Position numbers and translations under genes: made by a program
Shown here: piece by piece, positions 54,794 to 63,397 of the stretch
How the letters are laid out: the number at the start of each line of letters is the position of its first letter
How positions within the stretch are numbered: the stretch's first letter is position 1
The notes under the pieces: model-generated
The model's database searches: none
Seen by the model: the letters and a program-made list of their open reading frames with translations, nothing else
What the model was told of the DNA's origin: nothing
NCBI RefSeq assembly: GCF_023016065.1
Contig: NZ_JALKAQ010000001.1
Location: 62,001 to 126,000 of the forward strand
Reading direction: 5' to 3'
Source: Marinobacter sp. S0848L
GTDB lineage: Bacteria; Pseudomonadota; Gammaproteobacteria; Pseudomonadales; Oleiphilaceae
DNA length: 64,000 nt

Positions 54794-54970
54794 ATGCTCT
54801 ATTGGGCTTTAGTGTGTCTCGTTGTTGCGATCATTGCGGGCGTGCTGGGTTTCGGCGGTATAGCCGGTACAGCTGCAGGCTTCGCTAAAATTCTGTTTTT
54901 TATCTTTTTGATACTACTGGTTGTAACGGTAGTGATGAACGTGCTCAAAGGAAAAGGCCCGAAGGTCTAG
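54794..54970 (+). CDS. DUF1328 small membrane protein (YtjA family)
   Basis: A 58-residue protein missed by a 60-residue cut-off. [20 protein letters not shown], then [20 protein letters not shown] and [11 protein letters not shown] form two helices with the GFGGIAG turn diagnostic of DUF1328. AGGAGG (54781-54786) lies 7 nt upstream. Function unknown; members are often osmotic or envelope stress induced. Confidence 0.88.
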   Translation: MLYWALVCLVVAIIAGVLGFGGIAGTAAGFAKILFFIFLILLVVTVVMNVLKGKGPKV

Positions 54971-54988
54971 GGCTTCAGAGATGTTCAT

Positions 54989-55008
54989 GGCCCTGGCTAG
55001 CCAGGGCC
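54989..55008. terminator. Palindromic stem between convergent genes
   Basis: GGCCCTGGCTAGCCAGGGCC is a perfect 20-nt palindrome between the DUF1328 (+) and TIGR02647 (-) genes. No T-run, so termination is not certain. Confidence 0.6.
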
Positions 55009-55025
55009 GTGGTATCGCTTGCCTC

Positions 55026-55265
55026 TTAGTCGCCAGCCAACATGGCCTGCAACTTCTGCGTCAATTCAACCGCTTCACACCCCATAGGGGTTAGATAGCC
55101 GCCATCTTCCTGCGAAATCAGCCCCTTCGAGAACAGAGAAGCAGCTGCCCGAACCGTTTCCGGGGCCGCCTGACTGGCGTGTACTTTAATGCCCTCTTGA
55201 GTGGAGGTAGAGGGAAACTGCAACAGCAGATTCAGTTCGGCAAGATGAACCGGCGAGAAAGGCAT
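55026..55265 (-). CDS. TIGR02647-family small protein
   Basis: The product has 79 residues. MPFSPVHLAELNLLLQFPST then TQEGIKVHASQAAPETVRAA and LFSKGLISQEDGGYLTPMG match my memory of the TIGR02647 family. The alternating helices and the GLISQEDGGYLT hairpin look like a winged helix, so DNA binding is possible but unproven. Confidence 0.8.
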   Translation of the reverse strand: MPFSPVHLAELNLLLQFPSTSTQEGIKVHASQAAPETVRAAASLFSKGLISQEDGGYLTPMGCEAVELTQKLQAMLAGD

Positions 55266-55423
55266 AAGAAACTCCTTGTTAGGTATCTTCTTTGCAGCAT
55301 AGCGGAAATAATCTCCATCGAGCGAAATTTCTCACAAACAAACAAAAAGCCTACACTTCGCAGTACCTGTCCGTTGGCATTAACGGTACATTGAAGCCTT
55401 AGGTCCAGCATTCCGGTTATGAA

Positions 55424-56137
55424 ATGACGTCGAGCATCACCACCCGCAGAGTTTTCGTTATTGCCCTTACTTCCCTGTTGGCTTGGGCGGCAGGTTCCAG
55501 CGCAGTCGCCGACACCATCAAACGGGTTGTCCACCCCGACGGACGCGTGGAATTTACCAACGTCAAAAGCAAAAGCCAGCCGCGCCCCTCCACCAAGAGC
55601 GAAACCGTTTACCGGTACAAGGATCAGCACGGCGTTGTTGCCTACAGCAGCCAACGACCGGCCAGCTCTGACTTCGATGTGATCAGCTTCCATTGCTACG
55701 CCTGCGACCCGAACTCAAACGTAGACTGGCGCAAAACACCGTTGTTTCTTAGCCCGTTCAAGAACGAGATTACTACCGCCGCCAAAGAATACGGCGTAGA
55801 CCCGGCTCTGGTCCGCGCGGTTATTCATGCCGAATCTGCCTTTAATCCACAGGCGCTTTCCCCGGTAGGCGCTCAAGGCTTGATGCAATTGATGCCGGGC
55901 ACCGCAAAAGAACTCGGAGTGAAAAACCCGATGACCGCGTCCGAAAACATTCGAGGCGGCGTGAATTACCTGTCTCAGATGCTTGCACGCTTCAAAGGTG
56001 ACACACGCCTTGCCACCGCAGCCTATAACGCGGGCCCTGGCGCAGTCAGGCGCTATAAAGGCATTCCTCCCTACGCTGAAACCAAAGCCTACGTGGAACG
56101 AGTAGGCATCCTGCATCAACGCTACGCCGCCAACTAA
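55424..56137 (+). CDS. SLT-type lytic transglycosylase
   Basis: The product has 237 residues. Signal peptide (cleaved near SSAVA, residue ~29). Residues ~30-75 form a DUF4124-like beta segment ([31 protein letters not shown]). The C-terminal SLT domain has [20 protein letters not shown] with the catalytic Glu, [20 protein letters not shown], and [20 protein letters not shown]. It cleaves peptidoglycan glycan strands, leaving 1,6-anhydro ends. Stop overlaps the start of the next gene (TAATG). Confidence 0.93.
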   Translation: MTSSITTRRVFVIALTSLLAWAAGSSAVADTIKRVVHPDGRVEFTNVKSKSQPRPSTKSETVYRYKDQHGVVAYSSQRPASSDFDVISFHCYACDPNSNVDWRKTPLFLSPFKNEITTAAKEYGVDPALVRAVIHAESAFNPQALSPVGAQGLMQLMPGTAKELGVKNPMTASENIRGGVNYLSQMLARFKGDTRLATAAYNAGPGAVRRYKGIPPYAETKAYVERVGILHQRYAAN

Positions 56138-56958
56138 TGAGCAACCCGATTGTCTCAGTCGCCATCCCCGGCGATATTGTTCACGTGGACCGGGATAAGT
56201 ACGGCAACATTCTGGTGATCGACGACCGCAAGCATCGGATACTCAGTTTTGATTCGGTGTTTGAGCAAAGCAAAATCGTGCGTGCCGCGCCAAACCTGCC
56301 GGTGCATGAATACAACCGCGCGATGCTGTTACCCGTCGCCTTTCGGGAACCTCAACATGTCACCGTACTGGGCCTGGGCGGCGGTGTACTTGCCCACGGT
56401 TTACACAAGCTACTACCCAAGAGTGAGATTCAGGTCTTCGAGCTACGAGAAAAAGTGGCGGAGATTGCCCGAAAATGGTTTGGCCTGCCGAACAGCAACC
56501 GGCTACAGGTGACCATTCAAGATGCGCGACTGGCTGTGGATAACCTACCGGAAGCCAGCACTGACATGATCCTCACAGACCTCTACAGCGCCGATAAAAT
56601 GAGCCCGGCCCAGGCTCAGAGGCAGTTCATTAAAGCCTGCAGCAGAGCCTTAACCAGCACGGGGTGGCTTGCCCTGAACTACCACAAAATGCCCGAGGCT
56701 AATGGCAACCTGGTTCGTGAGCTACGCCGGCAATTCCCACTGCTCCTGGTATTCAGAAGCAAAACCAATAACTGGGTGATTTACGGCAGCAAGCAAGGCT
56801 TCAGCAACGTTAAAATAGATTCTTCGCGGTGTGCAGAGTTGGAAAAGCGCTTACCCATAGGCTGGGCAAAGCTGAGGAAAAAGCTGGAAGTGATGGAACT
56901 GAGAGAGGCTAGGCGCCCCTCTCTACCGTGCTCAGACCCCGTATCAGGCCCGGCTTAG
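56137..56958 (+). CDS. Spermidine-synthase-fold SAM-dependent protein
   Basis: The product has 273 residues. Rossmann motif [20 protein letters not shown] and the acidic [13 protein letters not shown], then [16 protein letters not shown]. As with the 43761-44492 protein, it has the spermidine-synthase fold without clear catalytic residues. Its ATG overlaps the transglycosylase stop, so the pair is translated together. The C-terminal ~14 nt overlap the convergent yeiP gene. Function unknown. Confidence 0.82.
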   Translation: MSNPIVSVAIPGDIVHVDRDKYGNILVIDDRKHRILSFDSVFEQSKIVRAAPNLPVHEYNRAMLLPVAFREPQHVTVLGLGGGVLAHGLHKLLPKSEIQVFELREKVAEIARKWFGLPNSNRLQVTIQDARLAVDNLPEASTDMILTDLYSADKMSPAQAQRQFIKACSRALTSTGWLALNYHKMPEANGNLVRELRRQFPLLLVFRSKTNNWVIYGSKQGFSNVKIDSSRCAELEKRLPIGWAKLRKKLEVMELREARRPSLPCSDPVSGPA

Positions 56959-57510
56959 GAACTTCCGCTCTTCCACGTTAACCTTGATGCGGTCGCCTGT
57001 GGAAATGTGTTCAGGCACTTGCACAACCAGACCGGTGGTCAGGTGCGCAGGCTTGGTGCGTGCCGTTGCGGAACCGCCCTTCACAGAGGGATCGGTTTCT
57101 TCAATGGCTAACTCGACCGTAGGCGGCAAATCCAAGGCTACCGGGGTATCGCTCACCAGAATAGCCATCACACCCTGTGTTTCCTCAGTAATGAACAGCA
57201 GCTCGTCTTCAATAGCGCTCTTATTCAGCATGTACTGAGTGAAGTCTTCGTTATCCATGAAAACGTACTCGTCGCCGTCGGCGTAGGAAAACATAACCGG
57301 ACGGCGAACCAGGTCGGCCAGGTTCAGCATGTCTGAATCTTTGAAGGTTTCGTCTACCTTCTGGCCAGTGACCACATCATAAAGACGCATGCGGTACAGG
57401 CTGCCACCGGCACGGCCTTGGGGCACCGAACGCTCGATGTCTTTTACGAAAAACGCACGTCCATCAAACTCAACCGCTTGGTTCTTTTTAATCTCACTCG
57501 CTTTTGGCAT
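56944..57510 (-). CDS. yeiP: Elongation factor P-like protein YeiP (EfpL)
   Basis: The product has 188 residues in three OB-like domains. Tip-loop sequence [19 protein letters not shown] carries Arg33, as in E. coli YeiP (an Arg rather than the Lys of EF-P). End segment [20 protein letters not shown] is the third-domain signature. It helps ribosomes through proline-rich stalls and is cytosolic. Confidence 0.93.
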   Translation of the reverse strand: MPKASEIKKNQAVEFDGRAFFVKDIERSVPQGRAGGSLYRMRLYDVVTGQKVDETFKDSDMLNLADLVRRPVMFSYADGDEYVFMDNEDFTQYMLNKSAIEDELLFITEETQGVMAILVSDTPVALDLPPTVELAIEETDPSVKGGSATARTKPAHLTTGLVVQVPEHISTGDRIKVNVEERKFLSRA

Positions 57511-57582
57511 GTCACCTATTCCAATATAAGTTGATCACCGTGGCCGTGATATACCACGACTGGGCTAAATATGCGACTTTAC

Positions 57583-58080
57583 TCAGCTATTCGCCTTAGT
57601 CAGTTGCTCGCGTGTTTGCAGGCGCCCGGCCCTTCGTATTTCAGCGTTGGCATAACGCCGGCGCTGTTCACTCGTTTCGGGAATCACCTCCGGGACATCC
57701 ACCGGCTTACCCTCTTCGTCTACGGCCACAAAGGTGAAAAACGCAGACAGGATGTGCCGAACATCACCGGTATAGCTATTTTCTGCCTCCACCCGCGCAC
57801 CGATCTCCATCGAAGAGCCCCAGCTGCGGTTCAAGGTCAAACTGAACAACAAAGTATCCTTCCCCCTTGCCGGTGCGCGAAAGTGGATGGAATCGACCGC
57901 TGCGGTCACGCACACATGCGCTGAGTGCCGTTCGGCTACAACCAGCGCCAAACGGTCGCACTTGGCCATGATCATGCCTCCGAACACCGTGTCGTGTGAG
58001 TTCATATCGTTGGGAAACACTTTATACACATGCTTCTCAATGGCGGAAGCCGAAACAGGCTTGGCCGGTTTTTCAGACAT
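57583..58080 (-). CDS. Acyl-CoA thioesterase (hotdog fold)
   Basis: The product has 165 residues. VFPNDMNSHDTVFGGMIMAK with the catalytic-region Asn/Asp, CDRLALVVAERHSAHVCVTA and VDSIHFRAPARGKD, RSWGSSMEIGARVEAENSYT are the YciA/BFIT-like thioesterase markers. It releases fatty acids from acyl-CoA; role probably CoA recycling in lipid metabolism. GGAAAAT precedes the ATG. Its upstream region contains the triple repeat described separately, ending 22 nt from the start codon. Confidence 0.9.
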   Translation of the reverse strand: MSEKPAKPVSASAIEKHVYKVFPNDMNSHDTVFGGMIMAKCDRLALVVAERHSAHVCVTAAVDSIHFRAPARGKDTLLFSLTLNRSWGSSMEIGARVEAENSYTGDVRHILSAFFTFVAVDEEGKPVDVPEVIPETSEQRRRYANAEIRRAGRLQTREQLTKANS

Positions 58081-58102
58081 CGTAAGATTTTCCTTCTGTT
58101 AA

Positions 58103-58203
58103 TTACTCACAAATACTGTGGACAACCGTGTTAGCAAGGTAAGGACATATAGGCTACAGCCGCGCTACGAGCGGGCTAAAGAGATTTGTCGGTAATTTAA
58201 CCA
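58103..58203. repeat. ~204-nt-spaced repeat, copy 1
   Basis: A 101-nt block: TTACTCACA (58103-58111), CTGTGGACAACCGTGTTAGC then AAGGTAAGGACATAT, and the tail GGTAATTTAACCA. TTGTCCACA on the minus strand (complement of TGTGGACAA) is one base from a DnaA box. Unlike copies 2 and 3 it lacks the upstream TGGGGATAAC. Confidence 0.85.
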
Positions 58204-58286
58204 AGGTAGAGACTAACACATAAAAACCAACAAAAAAGGGCGTTCCTTGAAGTAATGCACAGCTAATGACTGCGTCCCGCCCAGAA

Positions 58287-58406
58287 TGGGGATAACCCTG
58301 ACCAGTTACGCACATATTCTGTGGACAACTGTGTTAGCAAGGTAAGGACATATGGGCTAGAGCCGCTCTACAAGCGGTCTTACGGATTTTGTAGGTAATT
58401 TAACCA
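58287..58406. repeat. ~204-nt-spaced repeat, copy 2
   Basis: TGGGGATAAC (58287-58296), TTACGCACA (58306-58314), CTGTGGACAACTGTGTTAGC, AAGGTAAGGACATATGGGCT, a CCGC-TCTACAA-GCGG hairpin and the tail GGTAATTTAACCA. From TTAC to tail it matches copy 1 with only scattered differences and begins 203 nt after it. Confidence 0.85.
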
Positions 58407-58491
58407 GAGCGGAAGCTCTACCATAGAAATACCGAATCACCCGTTTTTTACGCCCAAAAGCAAGCAAAATCAGGCTTTTTTTGAGAGTCGC

Positions 58492-58612
58492 TGGGGATAA
58501 CAAAGTACGGTTACCCACAAAGTCTGTGGAAAACTGTGTTAGCAAGGTCAGGACATACGGCTGGGAGGCTTGGTATTGCTGGGTTTTCGGAATATGACGG
58601 TAAATTGATCAA
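58492..58612. repeat. ~204-nt-spaced repeat, copy 3 (degenerate 3' half)
   Basis: TGGGGATAAC (58492-58501), TTACCCACA (58511-58519), CTGTGGAAAACTGTGTTAGC, AAGGTCAGGACATACGGCT, tail GGTAAATTGATCAA. It starts 205 nt after copy 2; the first ~55 nt are well conserved and the second half diverges. Confidence 0.8.
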
Positions 58613-58619
58613 GGCCAAG

Positions 58620-58649
58620 TTGGGCGGCCGCATTTTAGCGGCCACCCAA
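58620..58649 (-). terminator. Stem-loop downstream of the crotonase gene
   Basis: TTGGG-C-GGCCGC (58620-58631), loop ATTTTA, GCGGCC-A-CCCAA (58638-58649): 11 pairs with one internal mismatch, just 3' of the leftward crotonase. Confidence 0.7.
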
Positions 58650-58654
58650 ACCCA

Positions 58655-59353
58655 TCACCCCATCAAATCAGACTTATCTGCGTCTTGCTCAATGGCACGA
58701 TCCAGTGTGGCCAGATACTCGGCCTTCACCTTAAGCTTGGTTTGCTTGTGCGCGCGCATATTCAGTTGTTTGTACTGAGTAGCAACGGCTTTGGCGCGCT
58801 CCATCAGCTGCTCGGGTGCAACCAATTCATCCAGAATACCGGCCGAGATCGCGCTTTCCGGGTTGAAGATTTCAGCATTCACCACAGAGCGATAGAAATA
58901 AGGCGCAGGCATGCGGTGGCGAGCGATCTCAATACCCGCGTGGTGCATGGTCATACCGATCGCCACTTCGTTCAGGCCCAGCTTAAAGTTGCCTTCTACA
59001 CCAATGCGGTAATCCACAGACAGCAGCACAAAGACGCCTTTGGCAATCGCGTGACCACCACAAGCGGCAATCACCGGTGTCGGGAAGGCGGCCAGACGGC
59101 GAGTCAGCGAAGAGCCCACTTTCACCAGCGCCATGGCGGCGTCTATGCCTTTCTGCATTTCTTTCAGGTCGTAGCCACCCGAAAACATACCCGGCTGACC
59201 TGTCAGGATAACGATTGCTTTATCGTCTTCGGCACGGTCGAGTGCGGCGTTCAGCGCTTCAAACACGTCGTGGCTCAGGGCGTTAGCCTTGCCATTGTTC
59301 AGAGTAATCGTGGCAATGCCGTCGTTCAGTTCGTAAGTTACGAGATCTGTCAC
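58655..59353 (-). CDS. Crotonase/enoyl-CoA hydratase family protein
   Basis: The product has 232 residues. Start MTDLVTYELNDGIATITLNN; oxyanion segment GQPGMFSGGYDLKEMQKG; VIAACGGHAIAKGVFVLLSVDYRIGV. It lacks a clear pair of catalytic Glu, so the reaction is not assignable. A second crotonase in the window, probably in fatty-acid or related CoA metabolism. Confidence 0.85.
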   Translation of the reverse strand: MTDLVTYELNDGIATITLNNGKANALSHDVFEALNAALDRAEDDKAIVILTGQPGMFSGGYDLKEMQKGIDAAMALVKVGSSLTRRLAAFPTPVIAACGGHAIAKGVFVLLSVDYRIGVEGNFKLGLNEVAIGMTMHHAGIEIARHRMPAPYFYRSVVNAEIFNPESAISAGILDELVAPEQLMERAKAVATQYKQLNMRAHKQTKLKVKAEYLATLDRAIEQDADKSDLMG

Positions 59354-59452
59354 CGTTGTGTCCTCATCAATTTCATCAAATAAAGTGAGCGTTTGTTAAC
59401 TCTATACATTAGGCCGGGCTTCGGCAATGCAATCATCCTCACTATATAGCCG

Positions 59453-59830
59453 TCAGGGTTGAACAACCCCGGATTGCCGAACCAGACAGTTCATAGTGGT
59501 AATAGAGACATCTCTGAAAACTGCATCAGACCGCACCTTTTCCGGAAAGCGATCATACACCGCCCGACGACAGGATGAGGTGCGGGATTCCGCAAGCGCA
59601 ACGCATTCGTCTTCCGCTTCGGAGCTATTTGCGTTTGCAGTGGCCTCTTCACACAGATCATTTATCCGCGAAATGGCCAAGTCCACCACGGCACTGCGGT
59701 CTACCGGTTTGGCCTCGAGATTGGCAAAATCGGCCGCCCCAACCTGAGCTGGGTCAGGCTGTATCTGGTTCCAAAACACGTACCCCAGTGCCGCAACCAC
59801 CAGAGTCACGGTAACGATGGGAAATTTCAT
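59453..59830 (-). CDS. Hypothetical single-span membrane protein
   Basis: The product has 125 residues from ATG 59830 (MKFPIVTVTLVVAALGYVFW); a GTG at 59863 would extend it by 11 but lies inside the end of the SDR gene. One N-terminal membrane helix, then a polar exported part with four Cys (DLCEEAT, DECVALAE, SSCRRAV, MNCLVRQ) that may form two disulfides. No family recognised. 16 nt after the SDR gene, so likely in its operon. Confidence 0.7.
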   Translation of the reverse strand: MKFPIVTVTLVVAALGYVFWNQIQPDPAQVGAADFANLEAKPVDRSAVVDLAISRINDLCEEATANANSSEAEDECVALAESRTSSCRRAVYDRFPEKVRSDAVFRDVSITTMNCLVRQSGVVQP

Positions 59831-59846
59831 CAGTAAAGCTCGCTTT

Positions 59847-60647
59847 TCATGAGTGTTTGCCACGGCGTGTCAGGCGGAAAATTAACTCCGGTGAAAGTCG
59901 TTTCACCCAAAGTGCCGCCATTTCTTTACCCTTACCCACAGGAATTTCACGCTTGCGGGCTTTTAGACCTTTAAAAACCACGGCCGCACATTCGTCCACA
60001 TCCATCCCACTGGCAACGTCGCTATCCGTTTCGCCATGAGGGGTGCCATCGGCAGACAAAGAGTTTTTAGCGATATTAGTACGGATAAAGCCGGGAAGAA
60101 TGGTAGACACATGCACACCGCTGCTTTCCACTTCCGCCCGCAAGGCATCGAAGAAACCAACCATCGCGTGCTTGGCGGCGCAGTATCCGGTCATTTTCGG
60201 CACGCCCACCTTGCCCGCAACACTGGCCGTTACAGCCAGATGACCTTGGCCGCGCTTCAGCATATGTGGCAGTACGGCTTTCGTCAGGGCGATCTGGCCC
60301 ATCACATCCACATCCATCAGTTTCTGATACACCGACATATCGGTTTCGGCGCACAACGAGCCTTGCGAGAGGCCCGCGTTATTCACCAACAGATCAATCG
60401 CTCCAAAGCGATCCACTACCGTTTGCGTGGACGCTTCGTGAGAAGCCCAGTCTGTGACATCCAGAGGCAGCACAAAAATATTATCTTCGGGCAAACCCGC
60501 CTCAACACAACGAGCGGCCACGCGCTGCAATTCATCTTCACGACGAGCCGATAACACCAACCCGGCGCCATCTTTCGCAAACTGAAGCGCCAACGCTTCA
60601 CCAATACCCGACGACGCGCCGGTGATCCAAACGGTTTGAGCCGTCAT
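59847..60647 (-). CDS. Short-chain dehydrogenase/reductase
   Basis: The product has 266 residues from ATG 60647 (GGAGG upstream). Rossmann TGASSGIGEALALQFAKDGA; LVNNAG; catalytic Ser in VTASVAGKVG and the YCAAK Tyr/Lys pair. Classical SDR, NAD(P)(H)-dependent. Substrate unknown; related enzymes act on fatty acyl chains or sterols. Confidence 0.92.
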   Translation of the reverse strand: MTAQTVWITGASSGIGEALALQFAKDGAGLVLSARREDELQRVAARCVEAGLPEDNIFVLPLDVTDWASHEASTQTVVDRFGAIDLLVNNAGLSQGSLCAETDMSVYQKLMDVDVMGQIALTKAVLPHMLKRGQGHLAVTASVAGKVGVPKMTGYCAAKHAMVGFFDALRAEVESSGVHVSTILPGFIRTNIAKNSLSADGTPHGETDSDVASGMDVDECAAVVFKGLKARKREIPVGKGKEMAALWVKRLSPELIFRLTRRGKHS

Positions 60648-60754
60648 AAACAAGCCTCCAACAGGCAACACATAGTTATTATTTATGCGCACGGATACTA
60701 GCAGAAAAGCGCACCGTCTCCTCAAACGGCCGGCGGCAATAACCCACTTTGACC

Positions 60755-61519
60755 TCAACGGCTATACGGCGGGTAATCCTTAAGCGCCTCCGGCCGCCGG
60801 AAACTGTCAAAAGCATCGATTTCCCAAGGCCGAATGGCCATCAATAGGCTCACTCCGAAACGATGTTCCAAGGGCAACGCCAGATCTTCTTCGTGGCAGT
60901 GTCGGAACTCCAGAGCCAGCCGCTTGAGTTTCTGCTGGACCGCTTCATTCGATTGGGTTGAGAGCATACCGCTTACGAACAGCCGCAGTTCACCGGGGTG
61001 ATTAAACCGGCACTTCAGAAAATCCTGCTGTACTTCGGCTTCGAAAAATTTCTGTATGGGCCCACCCGGCTGCCAGGCGAAATCATGGCTGACCAAAAGT
61101 TTGAATCGGTTCCCGGGCAGTAGCTCCAGCACCCCCATGCGATCCAGCTTGGCGAGATAGCCAATTAAATCGATTTCCGACAACTCGTAAACCTGATGAA
61201 TCTCCAGAAACTGCCATCGGTTCATGGCACAAACGGCGACCAGTAACAGACGCACATCCGACACCAGTTCCTTTTCCTGCTCCTCGCTCAGTTGCTCGAC
61301 CTTAGGCTCTGGTGCCAGCTTGCGTACCAGATCGCTGATTTCCATGCCCATCAGCGTGCAAATCTGGTCAAGGCGTTTAAGTGAAAACTGTTTCTCTGAA
61401 AACAGGCGCTTAACACTCGCTTCTGACAGACCCAAAGCATCAGCCACGTCCTGATAAGTCAAGCCGTGGGACCTTAGTTGTCGTTTAAGCTCGCCGACAA
61501 TGGCACTGGTTTGCGCCAT
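60755..61519 (-). CDS. Cro/CI-type HTH regulator
   Basis: The product has 254 residues from ATG 61519 (GGAGGAAA upstream). N-terminal HTH: LTYQDVADALGLSEASVKRL; residues ~70-254 are a helical domain (EQEKELVSDVRLLLVAVCAM, RFNHPGELRLFVSGMLSTQS) I do not recognise. Divergent from the YiaA/PspA operon, its likely target. Confidence 0.85.
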   Translation of the reverse strand: MAQTSAIVGELKRQLRSHGLTYQDVADALGLSEASVKRLFSEKQFSLKRLDQICTLMGMEISDLVRKLAPEPKVEQLSEEQEKELVSDVRLLLVAVCAMNRWQFLEIHQVYELSEIDLIGYLAKLDRMGVLELLPGNRFKLLVSHDFAWQPGGPIQKFFEAEVQQDFLKCRFNHPGELRLFVSGMLSTQSNEAVQQKLKRLALEFRHCHEEDLALPLEHRFGVSLLMAIRPWEIDAFDSFRRPEALKDYPPYSR

Positions 61520-61674
61520 GAACTTTCCTCCCGCTGTGCTCCACCGATCAGAAAGTATCATCATTCGATACGCGAGAGATACACCCTCAATACCTTTCCG
61601 GAAACGCTCGCGACACATTCGGCGATGACGCACAGTTCGGTTGTCCCAACAACAACACCAATGAGGAAGACATC

Positions 61675-61944
61675 ATGGATAGCGAACTGAAGAGCAACTC
61701 AAACTCCTGGGTATTTTTTGTGAAAGTTTCATTCGCGATTGCGCTGTTTGCCGCCGCCGCGGGTGTAGTGCTTGCGCCTGTGGATATCGTGATAAAGGGC
61801 TATATGGCGATCAGCGCCCTGTTTCTTGTCAGCACCACCATCACACTTTCAAAAACGCTGCGCGATGAACACGAGCAGAGCCGGATTTCGAACCGCATAT
61901 CCGAAGCTCGCACCCATCAACTGCTGAAAGAATACGGGGAGTAA
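61675..61944 (+). CDS. YiaA/YiaB-family inner-membrane protein
   Basis: The product has 89 residues with two membrane helices (WVFFVKVSFAIALFAAAAGV and KGYMAISALFLVSTTITLSK) and a basic C-terminus, as in YiaA/YiaB proteins. AGGAAG precedes the ATG. 4 nt before the PspA-family gene, therefore co-transcribed with it. Confidence 0.88.
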   Translation: MDSELKSNSNSWVFFVKVSFAIALFAAAAGVVLAPVDIVIKGYMAISALFLVSTTITLSKTLRDEHEQSRISNRISEARTHQLLKEYGE

Positions 61945-61948
61945 CACC

Positions 61949-62632
61949 ATGAGCATCTGGCGCAAATTGAACACTCTGTTTCGGGCCTCGGCTCACGAAC
62001 CGGTCGCAAAGCTGGTAGAGGCCAACGACATTCGTATCTTTGAACAGGAACTCCGGGACGCCGAGCAAGCGATCGCGCGCTCCAAGCGAGAGCTGGCGCA
62101 CCTGATGGCTGAGAAAACCCGGCTCGAGCGCGACAACACCGGTCTGCAAGCGGCTATTAACAAACGGGAGCAACAAGCCAGCCAGGCGCTGGAGCAAAAC
62201 GACGAGGCCTTGGCGCTGGAACTGGCCAACCTGATCGCCGAGGATGAAACCGTGCTGCAACGCCAGCAACAACAGCACGCAAAATTACAGCAACAGGAAA
62301 GCCAGCTACGCCGACAGCTGCGGGATTCCGGACGGGCACTGAAACATTTTCACAGTGAAATGCGACTGGCGAAAGCCAACCGGCACGCCGAACAGGTCAC
62401 TCGACAACTTCGGGGCCACTCAACAGGGTTGCACAGTCACATGGAAGACTTGAACGTATCGGCTGATCGCATTCGCGCTCGCCAAACGGAGGCGGAAGAC
62501 GTAGAAGCCGCCTTGACCGAGCTGGATGAAGAACAAAACAACGGGAATTTGAATGCCCGCCTGAAAGCCGCGGGCATCGACAACGAAGCGAACAGTGGAG
62601 AAAAAGTGTTGGCTCGCCTAAAAGCCCGCTAG
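61949..62632 (+). CDS. PspA/IM30-family protein
   Basis: The product has 227 residues, coiled-coil almost throughout: MSIWRKLNTLFRASAHEPVA, FEQELRDAEQAIARSKRELA, MAEKTRLERDNTGLQAAINK. PspA/IM30 proteins form oligomers that protect inner-membrane integrity. Unlike classic psp operons there is no PspB/C or PspF here; instead the partner is YiaA and the regulator is Cro/CI-like. The last 15 nt overlap the convergent gene. Confidence 0.88.
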   Translation: MSIWRKLNTLFRASAHEPVAKLVEANDIRIFEQELRDAEQAIARSKRELAHLMAEKTRLERDNTGLQAAINKREQQASQALEQNDEALALELANLIAEDETVLQRQQQQHAKLQQQESQLRRQLRDSGRALKHFHSEMRLAKANRHAEQVTRQLRGHSTGLHSHMEDLNVSADRIRARQTEAEDVEAALTELDEEQNNGNLNARLKAAGIDNEANSGEKVLARLKAR

Positions 62633-63292
62633 CGCAACAATATCTGAATACTGTCGCACAGACACGTTCACACCCGCGCTGCGGCCAGCATCGATACGAG
62701 AAACTTCGTTCGTCATGGCCGCAGCAATCGTCTCCGCCTCAATGGCACGGTACTTACGCAGCGGCCCGATCAGGGCACGGTTGGCTACCGGCATCACCGC
62801 CATACCCAGTGCTTCTGCCGTACGATGCTCGTCACGCTGCCCTAATAGCAGGCTGGGCTGATAGATGGATAGATACGAGAATTCCAAAGCCCGAATGGCG
62901 TCTTCCAGCTCACCTTTCACCCGACTGTAAAACACCGAAGAACGCGAAGATGCGCCAATGGCCGACATCAAAATACAGGCTTTCGCGCCCGCTTCTTTCG
63001 CCAAGCTCGCCGCGTTCAGAGCGTAGCTGTAATCCACCTTACGGAACGCTTCTTTAGAGCCGGCTTTTTTGATGGTGGTGCCCAAGCAACACACAAGCAC
63101 GTCAACGTTGAACTCCCCGGCATGAGCATCCATGTCATCAAAATCGATAACCGGTGCTTCCAGATTCGGGTGGCTCCACCCCAAAGGCCGGCGCACCGGC
63201 GCCACGACGGCCGTAATGCCGGGATTGCTCAGCAACTTCTTGACCAACAAACCACCCGTTAACCCCGTCGAACCCAGAACCATAACCTTCAT
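62618..63292 (-). CDS. NAD(P)-binding Rossmann protein (NmrA/HTATIP2-like)
   Basis: The product has 224 residues from ATG 63292. MKVMVLGSTGLTGGLLVKKL is a dinucleotide-binding start, then VDVLVCCLGTTIKKAGSKEA and FYSRVKGELEDAIRALEF; an atypical short-chain epimerase-like fold without a clear Tyr-x-x-x-Lys motif. Oxidoreductase or sensor; function unassigned. Confidence 0.8.
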   Translation of the reverse strand: MKVMVLGSTGLTGGLLVKKLLSNPGITAVVAPVRRPLGWSHPNLEAPVIDFDDMDAHAGEFNVDVLVCCLGTTIKKAGSKEAFRKVDYSYALNAASLAKEAGAKACILMSAIGASSRSSVFYSRVKGELEDAIRALEFSYLSIYQPSLLLGQRDEHRTAEALGMAVMPVANRALIGPLRKYRAIEAETIAAAMTNEVSRIDAGRSAGVNVSVRQYSDIVALAGF

Positions 63293-63397
63293 AAAGCGCT
63301 CCGTTGCTGTTTCGCCACTTCTGATCGCGGCACTGATTGCGTAGGATGATACTAACAGGAAGCGGAAGCTGACCCTCACATCATCAATGCAGGTACT

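Noticed and set aside
58357..58545. 62-codon leftward frame across the repeats
   Set aside because: Runs through non-coding repeat sequence without ribosome-binding site.
58103..58612. CRISPR array
   Set aside because: Only three imperfect blocks of ~100 nt; spacers ~100 nt; no cas genes.
58081..58654. Chromosomal oriC
   Set aside because: DnaA-like 9-mers are present but no consensus box, no AT-rich unwinding region of note, and no dnaA, dnaN, gyrB or mnmG nearby.
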